A stretch of 10,887 nt of DNA, from NCBI GenBank assembly GCA_003024985.2, contig PXIH01S0020912.1; one strand, written 5' to 3'. The translations under genes were made by a program, and so were the position numbers. The notes beneath the pieces are model-generated. The model ran no database searches. It had not been told where the DNA came from and worked only from the letters and a program-made list of their open reading frames with translations. This stretch comes from Euperipatoides rowelli. Taxonomy: Eukaryota; Onychophora; Udeonychophora; Euonychophora; Peripatopsidae. Below are positions 1 through 8,773 of this stretch, one piece after another. Position 1 is the stretch's first letter; each line of letters begins with the position of its first letter.

Positions 1-113
1 TGGAACTAGTTCCTTTTCCAAAACAGGAACTAAGAACAGGAACTAGTTCCTATTTTTTGAAAGGAACTGGAACTGGAACTAGTTTCTTTTTTACTGGAAC
101 TATCCCAACACTG
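1..113. mobile_element. Terminus of a hAT-type DNA transposon (element runs off the left edge)
   Basis: Read on the minus strand inward from 113, the end begins CAGTGTTGGGATAGTTCC. The CAGTG start followed by TTGGG is typical of hAT superfamily terminal inverted repeats. The subterminal region is built from the 12-bp palindrome GGAACTAGTTCC, exact at 2-13 and 39-50 and with one change at 75-86, plus single GGAACT units between them. Subterminal repeats of this kind are known transposase-binding regions in hAT elements. No transposase coding sequence is visible, so this may be a non-autonomous copy or simply the tip of a longer one. Confidence 0.72.
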
Positions 114-121
114 CTATTAAC
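114..121. repeat. Probable 8-bp target-site duplication of the left hAT element (one copy)
   Basis: CTATTAAC directly follows the terminal CACTG. It fits the nTnnnnAn pattern reported for target duplications of the Ac branch of hAT. The partner copy lies outside the window, so duplication cannot be verified here. Confidence 0.45.
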
Positions 122-1179
122 TATATACTGTATTAATATGCCATCTAGCACCATTTAATTACATTTACTTTAATTAAAACATAATAAAACTTAACATTAA
201 TCTTCACTAATATGTGGAACCCAACTCCAATTAGTGGAAATAATACAGTAACTATGTCTCAACTCTAATCCAAATAAATAAATAGAATAAACATGCTTAA
301 TCATTTCTGCATTAATTTCTTCATCCCAACCATTAGCCAAGCAGTGGTTATTTCTATAGTACTTCGTGCATTTAAGTTTGGTATCAGGCACTGTATTTTA
401 TTTTGCCGAAAATGGTGGACAATGTTTCCTTTCAAGGTGAGCTTCAGAGCTATATTTTTTTAAGTTTCCAATTGTAATAATAAAAATATAAACTTGAAAT
501 TGAAAATAATTATTAAAGGATTTGAATGTAATAAAATTCCTTATTAACAAATTATGATTTACTGAGCAGCAGGAATGTACAGTATTGATCTCTTTTTAAA
601 GAAATATCATAGTAAGGTGTGCATTTATATACAGTAAATTAATAAAGCCACAATCAGCATTTAGCTTTAACTTTGAAATTCAAGACACATTGTACTTACA
701 AGGGTGCTTTTAGAAAAATTAAAACTTTATCAGGTTATTTTAGAACAAATTTATTGTCTACTTGGAGGTTATAATTTTTTTTAATATTAACCTGGTTATT
801 AGAATAAAATGAATAAATGTGTCATTTGCTACTGAACTTAGTAGTAAACGCCAGAACAAATCTCCCAAAGTTTGTTCCAAATTTTTATTATAATTCCATC
901 TGCAAGGATACATTGTTATGGTTCTCTTTTTACTCTTTTTTTTATTGCATTTTAGGATTAAACTCTCTATTGGTACTCTCTGTCTTCAGATATAGCTAAT
1001 CATATACTGTAGCCAATCTAAGCCCCCTAACCTGAAAGAAAAAGAATTTAGAGCTTTATTCATTGCCAGTGAAATCTTATTAATTATATATGAACTCTGA
1101 TATACAAAAAAANCAAGCTTAAATTATATCTTGCTAGACATCATTTTCATTGCTAGAATCCTACTTCCAACCTTACTCA
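122..1179. other. AT-rich non-coding DNA with no recognised gene
   Basis: Short open frames exist, for example 197-391 on the minus strand, which opens only from a GTG. None has a good splice context, family resemblance or coding composition. A single n at 1113 follows an A-run and probably marks a contig join. Composition becomes slightly less AT-rich from about 1020, leading into the next region. Confidence 0.6.
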
Positions 1180-1827
1180 CCTAGTTGAGCTCCAGAGGAA
1201 GTGAAGTCACTAGGATTTGGATATTAAAACAGCAACCTATCAGAAGAAATGTCATCATCTTAAAGACACTCCTAGCAATCTGAGGAGATATAAGGAGCTG
1301 CAGAGCTAGAATCGGAGATGGGGACAAAATTTTGCGAATTAAATCACATAATCCCTCTTAATAGTCTCTGGGGATGTCTACAAATGCCAGCCTTGTCAAT
1401 AATCATTTCACCTAAATAAACTCGGAGACATGATCATTTACTGGTTCACGAGTCTGGAAACCCGATTGTAATTATAACCACCAAAGAAATTCTCGCTATA
1501 TTTTAACTTAACATATCAGCATTTCAATAATATCCATTGACAAATTCTAAATTTCCAAGTATTGTAGCAATGATATACTGAGATTCCAACTAAATTTGAA
1601 CTATAGACAGTCTGAGAAATTGAACGATCCTTAATTTATGGAAATTTTCCCAGTTAGAATGGCTATAACAAACCGTCTCCCCTCTATCTCACTATCATTA
1701 ATTTTAGCACTAATCTACTTGATTTTTAATATAAATTTTGGGGAAATACAATTGTAAATCAAAATCACGGGAAAGGATCTTATTGTCAAATTTTATACTA
1801 GAGTAATAAACATGTTCAGTTTCTAAA

Positions 1828-1834
1828 GTAAACG
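1828..1834 (+). promoter_or_regulatory. Forkhead-like site GTAAACG
   Basis: GTAAACG matches the FOX core RTAAAYR closely, and a TGTTTG word follows within ten bases. A single short motif match is weak evidence by itself; it is listed because it lies in the candidate regulatory island. Confidence 0.2.
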
Positions 1835-1883
1835 CTGTTTGTGTATGTGCAGAATTTAATTTTACACTGAAATGATCTATCAA

Positions 1884-1910
1884 CTTTGATTTCAGATAGC
1901 CGTCCAGGTG
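1884..1910. promoter_or_regulatory. TCF/LEF-like CTTTGAT next to E-box CAGGTG
   Basis: CTTTGAT at 1884-1890 is the TCF/LEF core, and CAGGTG at 1905-1910 is an E-box of the Snail/ZEB/E-protein type. They sit at the sharp GC rise inside the island. Motif match only. Confidence 0.2.
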
Positions 1911-2187
1911 ATCGCGAGACGGGGTGGTACCTACCTTTCTCTATCTGGGGCAGGGATAATAAAGAACTAACCAGTCTTTCTCCTCTTTAATCGCTTGTCG
2001 GCTGAGTCGGGCTGTGTTTCTTTAGGGCTTTCATCTAGCTTTTCCTTTCATCTCGCTAAGTTGTACTGATTAATTTAGATAATGTGGGAGTTTTACCTAG
2101 CAATCAGCACAACATAGCCCCCTTTTCAATAATTACAGGGCCTTGGGGATGGCTGTTGCTTAGAGAGACTTTCATGTGAATGTGTTT

Positions 2188-2207
2188 GAATTAGTAATTT
2201 CTAATTC
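2188..2207. promoter_or_regulatory. Inverted pair of homeodomain-type cores
   Basis: GAATTAG and CTAATTC are perfect 7-bp inverted arms around a 6-bp spacer TAATTT, which itself holds a TAAT core. An octamer-like ATGCAAGT follows at 2218-2225. This could be a dimeric homeodomain site with a nearby POU-like site. It is inferred from motifs alone. Confidence 0.28.
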
Positions 2208-2351
2208 GGGCATTTACATGCAAGTATAAGCCATGACTAGTATTAAAGACCTCGTAATTGTTAGGTAATCATCACCTGAAACATATTCTTCTGATCTGTA
2301 GCATCAGACTGCTTGTGATCTTGCTTGATTTCACGATGAGTCCCTCATGCA

Positions 2352-2369
2352 GCCGGATGTGGAGATAAG
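2352..2369 (+). promoter_or_regulatory. ETS-like GCCGGATGT followed by GATA site AGATAAG
   Basis: GCCGGATGT at 2352-2360 contains the GGAT-type ETS core. AGATAAG at 2363-2369 is a canonical WGATAAG GATA site two bases further on. Close ETS-GATA pairs are known in haematopoietic and mesodermal enhancers. It is the strongest motif pair I see in the island. Confidence 0.3.
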
Positions 2370-2453
2370 AATATTTCTTAGTTAGGATGGTATTTGTGGC
2401 TGGTTTTAAGGCGCATTGCTACGGGAGGTGTGTATATGTAAGCTACAAATATC

Positions 2454-2461
2454 ATCAATCA
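2454..2461 (-). promoter_or_regulatory. PBX/HOX-like site TGATTGAT
   Basis: On the minus strand the octamer reads TGATTGAT, a composite PBX-HOX type word. Motif match only, within the candidate regulatory island. Confidence 0.2.
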
Positions 2462-2660
2462 TATTATCTAATCTTCAAACTCGTGAGTTAAGGGAGGATG
2501 AACATATATTAGAGATAATTAATGATCATCCCCTATAATTTATGAAAGTGAAGATAGGATCCGTCCTAACAGGTGGATTCTGTATTTATCATGATTATTT
2601 ATGCTCCCACGCGAGTGCATTCGCACCAGCTTCGAAGACGTATATTCATACAAATAAAAG

Positions 2661-3020
2661 AGTAAACAGGTTAGGATGTTAAATAAGCTATCATATTAAA
2701 TAGTCTGTCTCAAGATAGAATAGAGTCAAAAAGAGAGAGGGAAGACTCTATGAGATGGACTATTATCAGCCCAACGAAGCCTTACCAAAGTTTGGTATTT
2801 GACAAATGTATAAGCCAGAAATGATTTCAATTATACTTTGAATTGTATAAACTTAGACTAAGAAGAAACTTTGAGTCTTATAACATGAACAAATAAAAAT
2901 AAACAAACTTGTATAATTTTAAGAACAGACGATTAAGACAGTAGGTACTAGTTTAAAAGAAGTCAAAGGTAGCTTGGCAAGGTTAGTATGCATGCTGTAA
3001 GTTTTATCATAGTGTAAACC
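2661..3020. other. AT-rich non-coding DNA
   Basis: No gene-like feature. A 15-bp inverted word, TACCAAAGTTTGGTA at 2783-2797, has 7-bp arms around one base. It is too short to interpret alone. Confidence 0.5.
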
Positions 3021-3023
3021 ACA

Positions 3024-3057
3024 GTTGCACTATCACTACACATGGCCTCAAATAATT
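3024..3057 (+). repeat. 34-bp direct repeat, copy 1
   Basis: This copy runs from GTTGCACTATC to CTCAAATAATT and is identical to 3178-3211, 154 bp away. The flanks of the two copies are unrelated. The second copy ends immediately before the n at 3212, so a duplicated contig end is a serious alternative to a genuine repeat. Confidence 0.9.
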
Positions 3058-3177
3058 CTTATTAAAACTTTAAAAAAAAATGCAATTTAGGAGCCATTAA
3101 TTAAAAATAAATTATATAATCATTATTAACAATATATTTAACAGTAATTTGTAAATTACGGTGTAGAGTAAGCAATG

Positions 3178-3211
3178 GTTGCACTATCACTACACATGGC
3201 CTCAAATAATT
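3178..3211 (+). repeat. 34-bp direct repeat, copy 2 (abuts an assembly n)
   Basis: Identical to 3024-3057. GTGTAG upstream (about 3161) and CTACAC inside this copy could form a short hairpin. The n at 3212 begins right where the repeat stops. Confidence 0.9.
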
Positions 3212-3535
3212 NATTATCTTAATTATTTGATCGAATATGAAGAAATGATGAATTAAACATGACTTTTAAGGTAAAAATAAACCATTTTAGCTTTTCTTAA
3301 AATTAGCACTGATAATACACTTTAAATACTTACAAACGGTAAAATACTAATTATAAGTATTTTAATAAGCAAATTTCAACTTCCGCTAAAAATATAACCA
3401 AAAATCAGATGATGTTTTTGGCAAGTGTGACTTGATGATGAATTTTGAAACTTCTTGCCTTGTCTATAGCTACAGTATATCATCCATTTTGGTCTATATT
3501 TGTTCATAAAACATTAGTGTTTTTAATAATTTTGC

Positions 3536-3587
3536 TTACATTTTCTTAATTATGGGGAGATGTGTGGCCTATAATAGCGGAACCAAA
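3536..3587 (+). repeat. ~52-bp inverted repeat, left arm
   Basis: TTACATTTTC ... GATGTGTGGCCTATAATA ... GGAACCAAA. The reverse complement of 4719-4769 matches it along its whole length with roughly six mismatches and one gap. Sequence outside and inside the arms does not match, so these look like two opposed copies of a short element or the degraded termini of a ~1.2-kb element. No transposase remnant is visible between them. Confidence 0.75.
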
Positions 3588-3836
3588 GTAAATGTGCATT
3601 AAGATAAAGGCCTTAATATCAGAATGTCTTAAAAAAAATTTAGAGCAGACAGCTTAAAACCAAATTAATCGCTGCTATTTTTAGTAAAAACTCTTTGTTA
3701 GAATGTCTCGTTATTTTCAAAATATCGGCAAACAGAAATGCAGGCAAAAATGTTTAATTATAATTATATTTTTTCTAATTTAATGTATATTATTACCTAG
3801 TAACATGCTCTTAATGAAAAATAAATGCATCAATAT

Positions 3837-3853
3837 TAATAATAATAATAATA
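3837..3853. repeat. AAT microsatellite
   Basis: About five to six perfect TAA/AAT units in an AT-rich context. Confidence 0.85.
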
Positions 3854-3996
3854 GAAAAAGACAAGGATAAGATCTAAAGATTTTAAAGTGTTTCTAGTTA
3901 GCCTAACAGAGAATAGAGCTTTTTATTTGTTAGCTTGTTATCAGCATATGAAAAAGTCTTTCTTGGGTCTGATCTGCTTAGTTAATAAAAGTGTTA

Positions 3997-4021
3997 TAAA
4001 AAAAGAAAAAAAAAAAAGAAA
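3997..4021 (+). repeat. A-rich tract
   Basis: Nearly pure A interrupted by single G bases. It could be a decayed retroposon tail, but no retroposon body is recognisable upstream. Confidence 0.7.
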
Positions 4022-4718
4022 TTGTCTTTTAGGATTTTATGTAATTTTCTGAAGATTAATGAACCCTGAAATATTACATTTTTTAAATGGCATAGGCATA
4101 CAATAGTTACTGTAGGCTAAATTATAATGTTGTGAAGGTGATAAAATGATATAATTAAAATAATTCTATTTATATTTATATTCATTGATTATTTTATACT
4201 TTAGACTTTGGTCTGAATTAATATTAAAGAAATAGGCTATACAAGTAAAATAATAATTGGTAGGCCTATCTCCATGCCATTTTGGGGTGTGGATGGATTA
4301 ATAATAAATAATAGACCTACTCTCTATTAACCTACTAGAAATATAAAGCTAAAATAATTATTAAGCTGATATACAGTATGTACTAAAATCTTTTGATCTT
4401 GCACATCAGATGAATAAAAATAAATGTAGCACCCTTGTCCTTTATTTTTTTCCCTGTATTCCTGGTTGCTGATATTTGAAAATAATGAGGGATTCCCACA
4501 AAGACTTTTTACTAAAAAAAGTATCAATTGCTGTGGTTTATTTTTTATTATCTTCTCACATTAAGGTCATCATCTTAACATTAACACAAGCATAGATATG
4601 CGTTGGTCTTTTACATATCACGATGTGTTATCCTTTGACTTGTCGTGTCCATTTTACTTTCTTAAGCTAAAGTATCTAGCAATGATTTACTGACCATATG
4701 TAACAAAACCACAACTGT
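4022..4718. other. AT-rich non-coding DNA between inverted-repeat arms
   Basis: No gene recognised. Local G/C falls very low, with 5 of 60 at 4141-4200. TAGGCTATACAA and TAGGCCTA words occur near 4230-4270, as they do elsewhere in the window. The 66-codon minus-strand frame at 4327-4527 has AT-driven composition and no family resemblance. Confidence 0.5.
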
Positions 4719-4769
4719 TTTGGTTCCGTTATTATAGGTCACACATCTTCTATAATCATGAAAATGTAA
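4719..4769 (-). repeat. ~52-bp inverted repeat, right arm
   Basis: Reverse-complement partner of 3536-3587. Read on the minus strand it gives TTACATTTTC ... GATGTGTGACCTATAATA ... GGAACCAAA. Confidence 0.75.
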
Positions 4770-5301
4770 ATCCTTTATACTATAAAAATTGCCTAGTTAA
4801 TTCCGATTCTCTTTGAGATATACAATTTCTCTTTTAGGATACATAGATTAAGTTCCATGATTATTGTCCTTCTTCAACTTTTAATATTTCCAATTATGTT
4901 TATTTTTGTTTTTAGAAATAATTTATGCCAATATTTACACTTTTCTAAAATCATGTATTTTTATTTATTTGTTTAATTGGAAAACAAATATTATCTAAAT
5001 TAAAGATAAAATCATGAAATAGGTTTGCAGCAATATTTATATCGCAAATTCTATAGCTACCAATTATACAGAAATTTTGATTTTACTCCCTACATTTTTG
5101 CCTGCTACTGATTAGCAGTCAAATAATTTTTACCCATTCAAACTAATCGCTATTGGAGGAATTGCCAATTTCATTAATGTCTAGACTCTAGACTATCAAA
5201 TCCAGACATAGGCCTACAGTATTTATGCTGTTAATGTAGTTTCTGATTAAAATTAAAGATTCTAATTTAGTTGTTTTTTTATATTCTATGTTTTAGTTAC
5301 C
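4770..5301. other. AT-rich non-coding DNA
   Basis: Nothing gene-like seen. It includes a short CTAGACT duplication near 5180 and a TAGGCCTACAGTA word at about 5209-5221. Confidence 0.5.
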
Positions 5302-5690
5302 TAGTCTCTGAATTATTTTTTGTGTGTTTATGCCATTGTAAATGTTCTCTCTGAATTAATTCATATCCTATAATGTCCTATACCATAGTGCGGGAAATCA
5401 TGACAATTAACTGTTTATGTCATTGTAAATGCTTTCTCAGAATTATTTCAGATAAATACAGTAAATCCTATATAAATCCTATACTATAGTATGGGAAATC
5501 AAAATTTATTATTTAGTTGTTTGTATAATTGTAAATGCTCTCTCTGAATTATTGCAAATATATCAATATAAGTCCTATACTATCGTGTGGGAAATCATGG
5601 CATTATTTAGCTGTTTATGTCATTGTAAATTATCTCTCTGAATTATTTCATATATAAGTCCTATACTATAGTGTGAAAAGTATGATTTTC
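5302..5690 (+). repeat. Tandem repeat, four full units plus a partial
   Basis: Units start at 5326, 5413, 5519 and 5613 with GTTTATG/GTTTGTA, giving spacings of 87, 106 and 94 bp. A partial unit (TCTCTGAATTATT) lies just before, near 5305. Shared blocks, in order, are CATTGTAAATG, CTCTCTGAATTATT, CCTATACTATAGTGTGGG and GAAATCA. Units differ by point changes and by small AT-rich insertions before the CCTATA block. This is a minisatellite-like array with moderately diverged units. No open frame runs through it. Confidence 0.9.
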
Positions 5691-6399
5691 TTCATTTAAT
5701 TGAGGTTTCAAAATAACAAGTCTGAGTTTTTAATCCTATAGTTGGATTCCCATGACATGAATAAACACTATGAGCAATAGAAAATTCATCTGCTATGCAA
5801 GGTGATTGAAGTAATCAAGAACAAAAATCTCATTATCTTGAATAAAATTAGTTAAGTATATAAATAACCAATGTAAAATCCAAGATTGTGGTCAACATGG
5901 CAAACCCAAATGCATTATGGGAAATTTTAATTATATTTTCATTATACACCTATACTCAATATAGTCAAAGTTTGAATCCAGGGTAAAAAAAAAATCTTTT
6001 TCGAACCAATGTAGTACCGGTAGGCTATACAATAACAATAAAAAAAAGTAAACTAAATGCAGACAGAAGTGATAGATTTATAAAAACAATATGATTAGAT
6101 GATTTATTACAACCAGCTATAATGGTTTACTGTTAAGGCAATAGGCTGATGAATTATGATATTTTTTGATTTCATAAATGAATGATGAATAACAATTATA
6201 TCACTATTCATACCAAAGAATAGTGCTATTCAATTATTTTATTTCTACTTTCCATTGTTTTTCATTTTTCTACACTATTTTAGATTTGCGAATCTGTATT
6301 TAGTATATTTCGAAATAATGAGGGTCATTCACAAATCACAGTCATCATCTCTATAATAATCACAAAAGCTTCTGTTTGTCCATGGCAACCTAACACATT
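5691..6399. other. AT-rich non-coding DNA
   Basis: No gene recognised. GTTTGAATCCAGGGT near 5970 superficially resembles a tRNA B box, but no A box or cloverleaf accompanies it. An 8-bp palindrome, TACCGGTA, occurs near 6015 and again near 8693. Confidence 0.5.
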
Positions 6400-6400
6400 G

Positions 6401-6434
6401 TGGTTAGATGCTTAAATCGTGGTCAGATGCTTAA
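6401..6434 (+). repeat. Short tandem duplication (TGGTYAGATGCTTAA twice)
   Basis: TGGTTAGATGCTTAA at 6401-6415 and TGGTCAGATGCTTAA at 6420-6434 differ by one base. They mark the left end of the diverged repeat family that follows. Confidence 0.8.
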
Positions 6435-7850
6435 TAATTTCAGGGCTTTTTTAATTGTCCAAATTTTGGTGGCCAATTTCAAGTCAAAATACCAAATTGG
6501 AGAGCTTGCAAAACTATTTACCATGCTATTTCAATTGAAACACAGGAAATTAGTTTTCAACAATTCAAAGACAACAATATTGTGTACAATAATAAAACAG
6601 GCAAATTTTAAAGGTAGGCCACTCATCTGTATAATTTGTATTTTAGTTTAATAAATAGCTCTTAAAGTGCTACATTTTTTTTTACATTTTAATAAGAATT
6701 ATTTGCAAGCCAGGAGATATCAATGTTTTTGGCATGTGAGGTTAACTATGGCAACTGGTATATATAAACTTCACACGTTCCATAGCATTATGAGCACAGC
6801 ATTTTTAAAACATAACTGTTGCAGTGATTGGAAACTAAATATACAGCCAGTAGTGGGATTTAAAGTTTTTAGGAAAGGATTCTCATTTCTCACGCCAGAA
6901 TTCAAAGAAATCCCCAACCTCTCCTTCCCCCCCCCCNAAAAAAAAAAAAAAAAAATTATTGTTACGCCCATGAGTTGGACTCCCCTTTGAACAGCTTAAC
7001 TTATTTTAAGTATGGTTCATAAATTATATACAGTATGTTATTAAAAAAGACAAATTTTAGCTTAGGCCTAGTATTTTTTAATGTTGTACAAGTTGCAGTG
7101 GCTAATTTCAAATCAAAATTCCAAAAGATTAGGGAAGTGGGGATTAGAGTTATTAGACATGTTACAATACCATGATCAATAACCATGGTATATACCTAGA
7201 AATTTGAGTGTGTTTTTGATTGTTGTCCAAATTGCAAAGACAGAATTTTTGGTCAGGAAATGTATCTGTGGAAGCATAACTCAATGTTAAATCATGGTCG
7301 AGACATCAAATTTTTGGTGCTTTTGATGACATCCAAGTTTCATAGCCAGTTTCAAGTTAAAATTCCAAGAGTGTGTGTATGGAAAGGGATCATTATACTC
7401 ACAGCAGCAAAACTCATCAAGAAATTGTGTTAAATACTTTAAAATTTAACAGACTATTTTAGATTGTCATCGATGTTGCAGCGACTAGTTTCAGATCTAA
7501 ATTTTAAAAGGGAAAGAGGGAAAAAACTGAGGGTCAGATGGTGGTATTCACAAAACTTTCCTTAAGTGAAGTGAAAAATCAATATATATGCTACAAATTG
7601 CACTATAAAGTAAGATCTAATAAGCAGGGTATAATTGAGCAGTTTCAGTTTACCTAAGGCAAGCAGAACGTAAAGGCTTCAAAATTTAATAATTATTTTT
7701 TATTGTCATCCAAAATCTTGTGGCTAAAATCAATCAAAATTTGAAATGTAGTGGATAATGAGTAGTAGTCACAAAACTTTATGGCAATTAAAATCAGAAT
7801 CTACAAATTGCATCTTAAAAGGGAAACCTGTGCAGCACCATATCCAATCT
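6414..7850 (+). repeat. Old, diverged repeat family, about six copies in the same orientation
   Basis: A recurring core resembles ATTGTCATCCAAATTG, then CAGTGGCTAATTTC, then AAATCAAAATTCCAAA. Copies are at about 6414-6500, 7074-7125, 7213-7245 (partial), 7289-7370, 7441-7510 and 7681-7747. The first and fourth also share an upstream AAATCRTGGTC block. The last two start exactly 240 bp apart with AAAATTTAA and share CACAAAACTTT and CTACAAATTGCA blocks further down. Same-orientation copies with spacing near 140-240 bp suggest a decayed tandem array rather than random insertions. The long frames here (6400-6651, 6667-6990) are not conserved between copies, so I read it as non-coding. Confidence 0.65.
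6927..6955 (+). repeat. C10-n-A18 homopolymer junction
   Basis: Ten C, one n, then eighteen A. It probably marks an assembly join or sequencing slippage. Any reading frame crossing it is unreliable. Confidence 0.85.
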
Positions 7851-7859
7851 AGTTAGCAA

Positions 7860-8410
7860 ATAAATGAACGACCCTAAGTTGATAATGCATATTAAAAAAA
7901 TAAAATATTTTTTTTACTCAAAGGGCAAAATCATCTGTGAATTAGTGGCCATGATTATATTATATAGATTATAGAGTATATAGAGTCAACTTTAAAAGTA
8001 AAAACCAAGTTATTAATTCTAAGATTTTATTTATCATTGAATAAAATTATAATTTTCAGAATGGACACATTATGGAATCAGTTACAGTAATATAAAAGAG
8101 GAATTAAAAGCTTAATGCAATAACAATTCACTAAATACAGTGGGTAGTAAAAAATATTTTTTTTAATGTGTGTTATTAAAAAAATCGCAGACTTTAAGTA
8201 AAACAAGAAATACAGTAATTATTTCATTATACAGTAATTCCTTATTTTTGTTTGTAGAAAAACGGATAAGCTAGTTATTAAAAATTAATAATTCAATTTG
8301 AAATAACCTCATTTTAATTAAACTTGTAAAATTTTAGTACACTATTTAGGTTGTTTGTAACAAATAAACTTTCATATTAAAAAAAGGTTATTAAAAAAAA
8401 ATGTAGAAAT
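7860..8410. other. Very AT-rich non-coding DNA
   Basis: No gene, long repeat or structured element recognised. Three TACAGTA words occur at 8083, 8211 and 8230. Confidence 0.5.
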
Positions 8411-8411
8411 N

Positions 8412-8560
8412 TTATGGGAAAAAAAATACAGGGATTTATTAAGGACATATTAAACTATAAAAAAAGTATAAAAATAAAATTTAATTCCAATTATTTTTTC
8501 AGATATAAAATTAATTGTCTAGAAAGCAAAAATCGGCAACTCGAAACCAACTGACTGTAT
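8412..8560 (+). repeat. ~149-bp inverted repeat, left arm (98% identical to 9932-10079)
   Basis: The reverse complement of 9932-10079 matches with about three differences: one base of poly-A length, one T/A change and one A/G change. The arm starts TTATGGGAAAA immediately after the n at 8411 and ends ACTGACTGTAT. There is no obvious terminal repeat or target duplication at either arm edge. It may be two opposed copies of a recent mobile element, a recent inverted duplication, or a chimeric contig end. Confidence 0.93.
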
Positions 8561-8773
8561 CTGAATGTTGGGTGTAAATTTTTTTGAACTGCTTTTATAT
8601 TGAATATACCAATAATAGAACCATAATCAATTAAATTATCGGTTGGATATAATTATATATTGTAGAAAAAACATCAGAGTCCATTAATGAGATACCGGTA
8701 TTATTTTTTGAGAATCTGAAGACTGTTTTTAAATCTATTAATATATTATGCTAATCAATTGTTCAGTTCTTAC

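Larger units (their letters stand above)
1180..2660. promoter_or_regulatory. Candidate conserved non-coding / cis-regulatory cluster
   Basis: About 1.5 kb that differs from everything around it. Base composition is balanced: 1921-1980 has 28 G/C of 60 and 1981-2040 has 29 of 60, against 5 of 60 at 4141-4200. CpG-containing words recur, simple repeats are few, and all six frames are closed at short intervals. The complex, non-repetitive text contains many short words like developmental transcription-factor sites: a forkhead-like GTAAACG, TCF/LEF CTTTGAT, E-boxes CAGGTG and CACCTG, paired homeodomain cores, an ETS-GATA pair and a PBX/HOX-like TGATTGAT. Sequence complexity kept up against AT drift is what purifying selection on an enhancer cluster would look like. 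Conservation itself cannot be seen from one sequence. It would lie in an intron of, or beyond, the minus-strand gene with the exon at 8774-8923. Alternatives are a relic of unrelated inserted DNA or a non-coding RNA locus. Confidence 0.45.

Noticed and set aside
197-391. 64-codon minus-strand open frame next to the left hAT element
   Set aside because: It opens only from GTG, has a poor acceptor context and AT-driven composition, and shows no recognisable family pattern. Frames of this length are expected by chance in 11 kb.
412-436. Possible tiny plus-strand first exon: ATGGTGGACAATG... followed by a GTGAGC donor
   Set aside because: Only 25 bases with no downstream acceptor or partner exon. 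ATG plus GTGAGC this close can arise by chance.
4327-4527. 66-codon minus-strand frame
   Set aside because: Composition is simply that of AT-rich DNA (F, Y, I, N, K, S rich), with no splice context and no motif.
5965-5985. tRNA B-box-like GTTTGAATCC
   Set aside because: No A box at the right distance and no cloverleaf stems. The A-run after it is common in this DNA.
6667-6990. 107-codon plus-strand frame, the longest in the window
   Set aside because: It runs through a C10-n-A18 homopolymer, gives proline and lysine runs, and has no family resemblance. Its length depends on unreliable bases.
7001-7186. 61-codon minus-strand frame
   Set aside because: It overlaps a copy of the diverged repeat and is not kept in the other copies.
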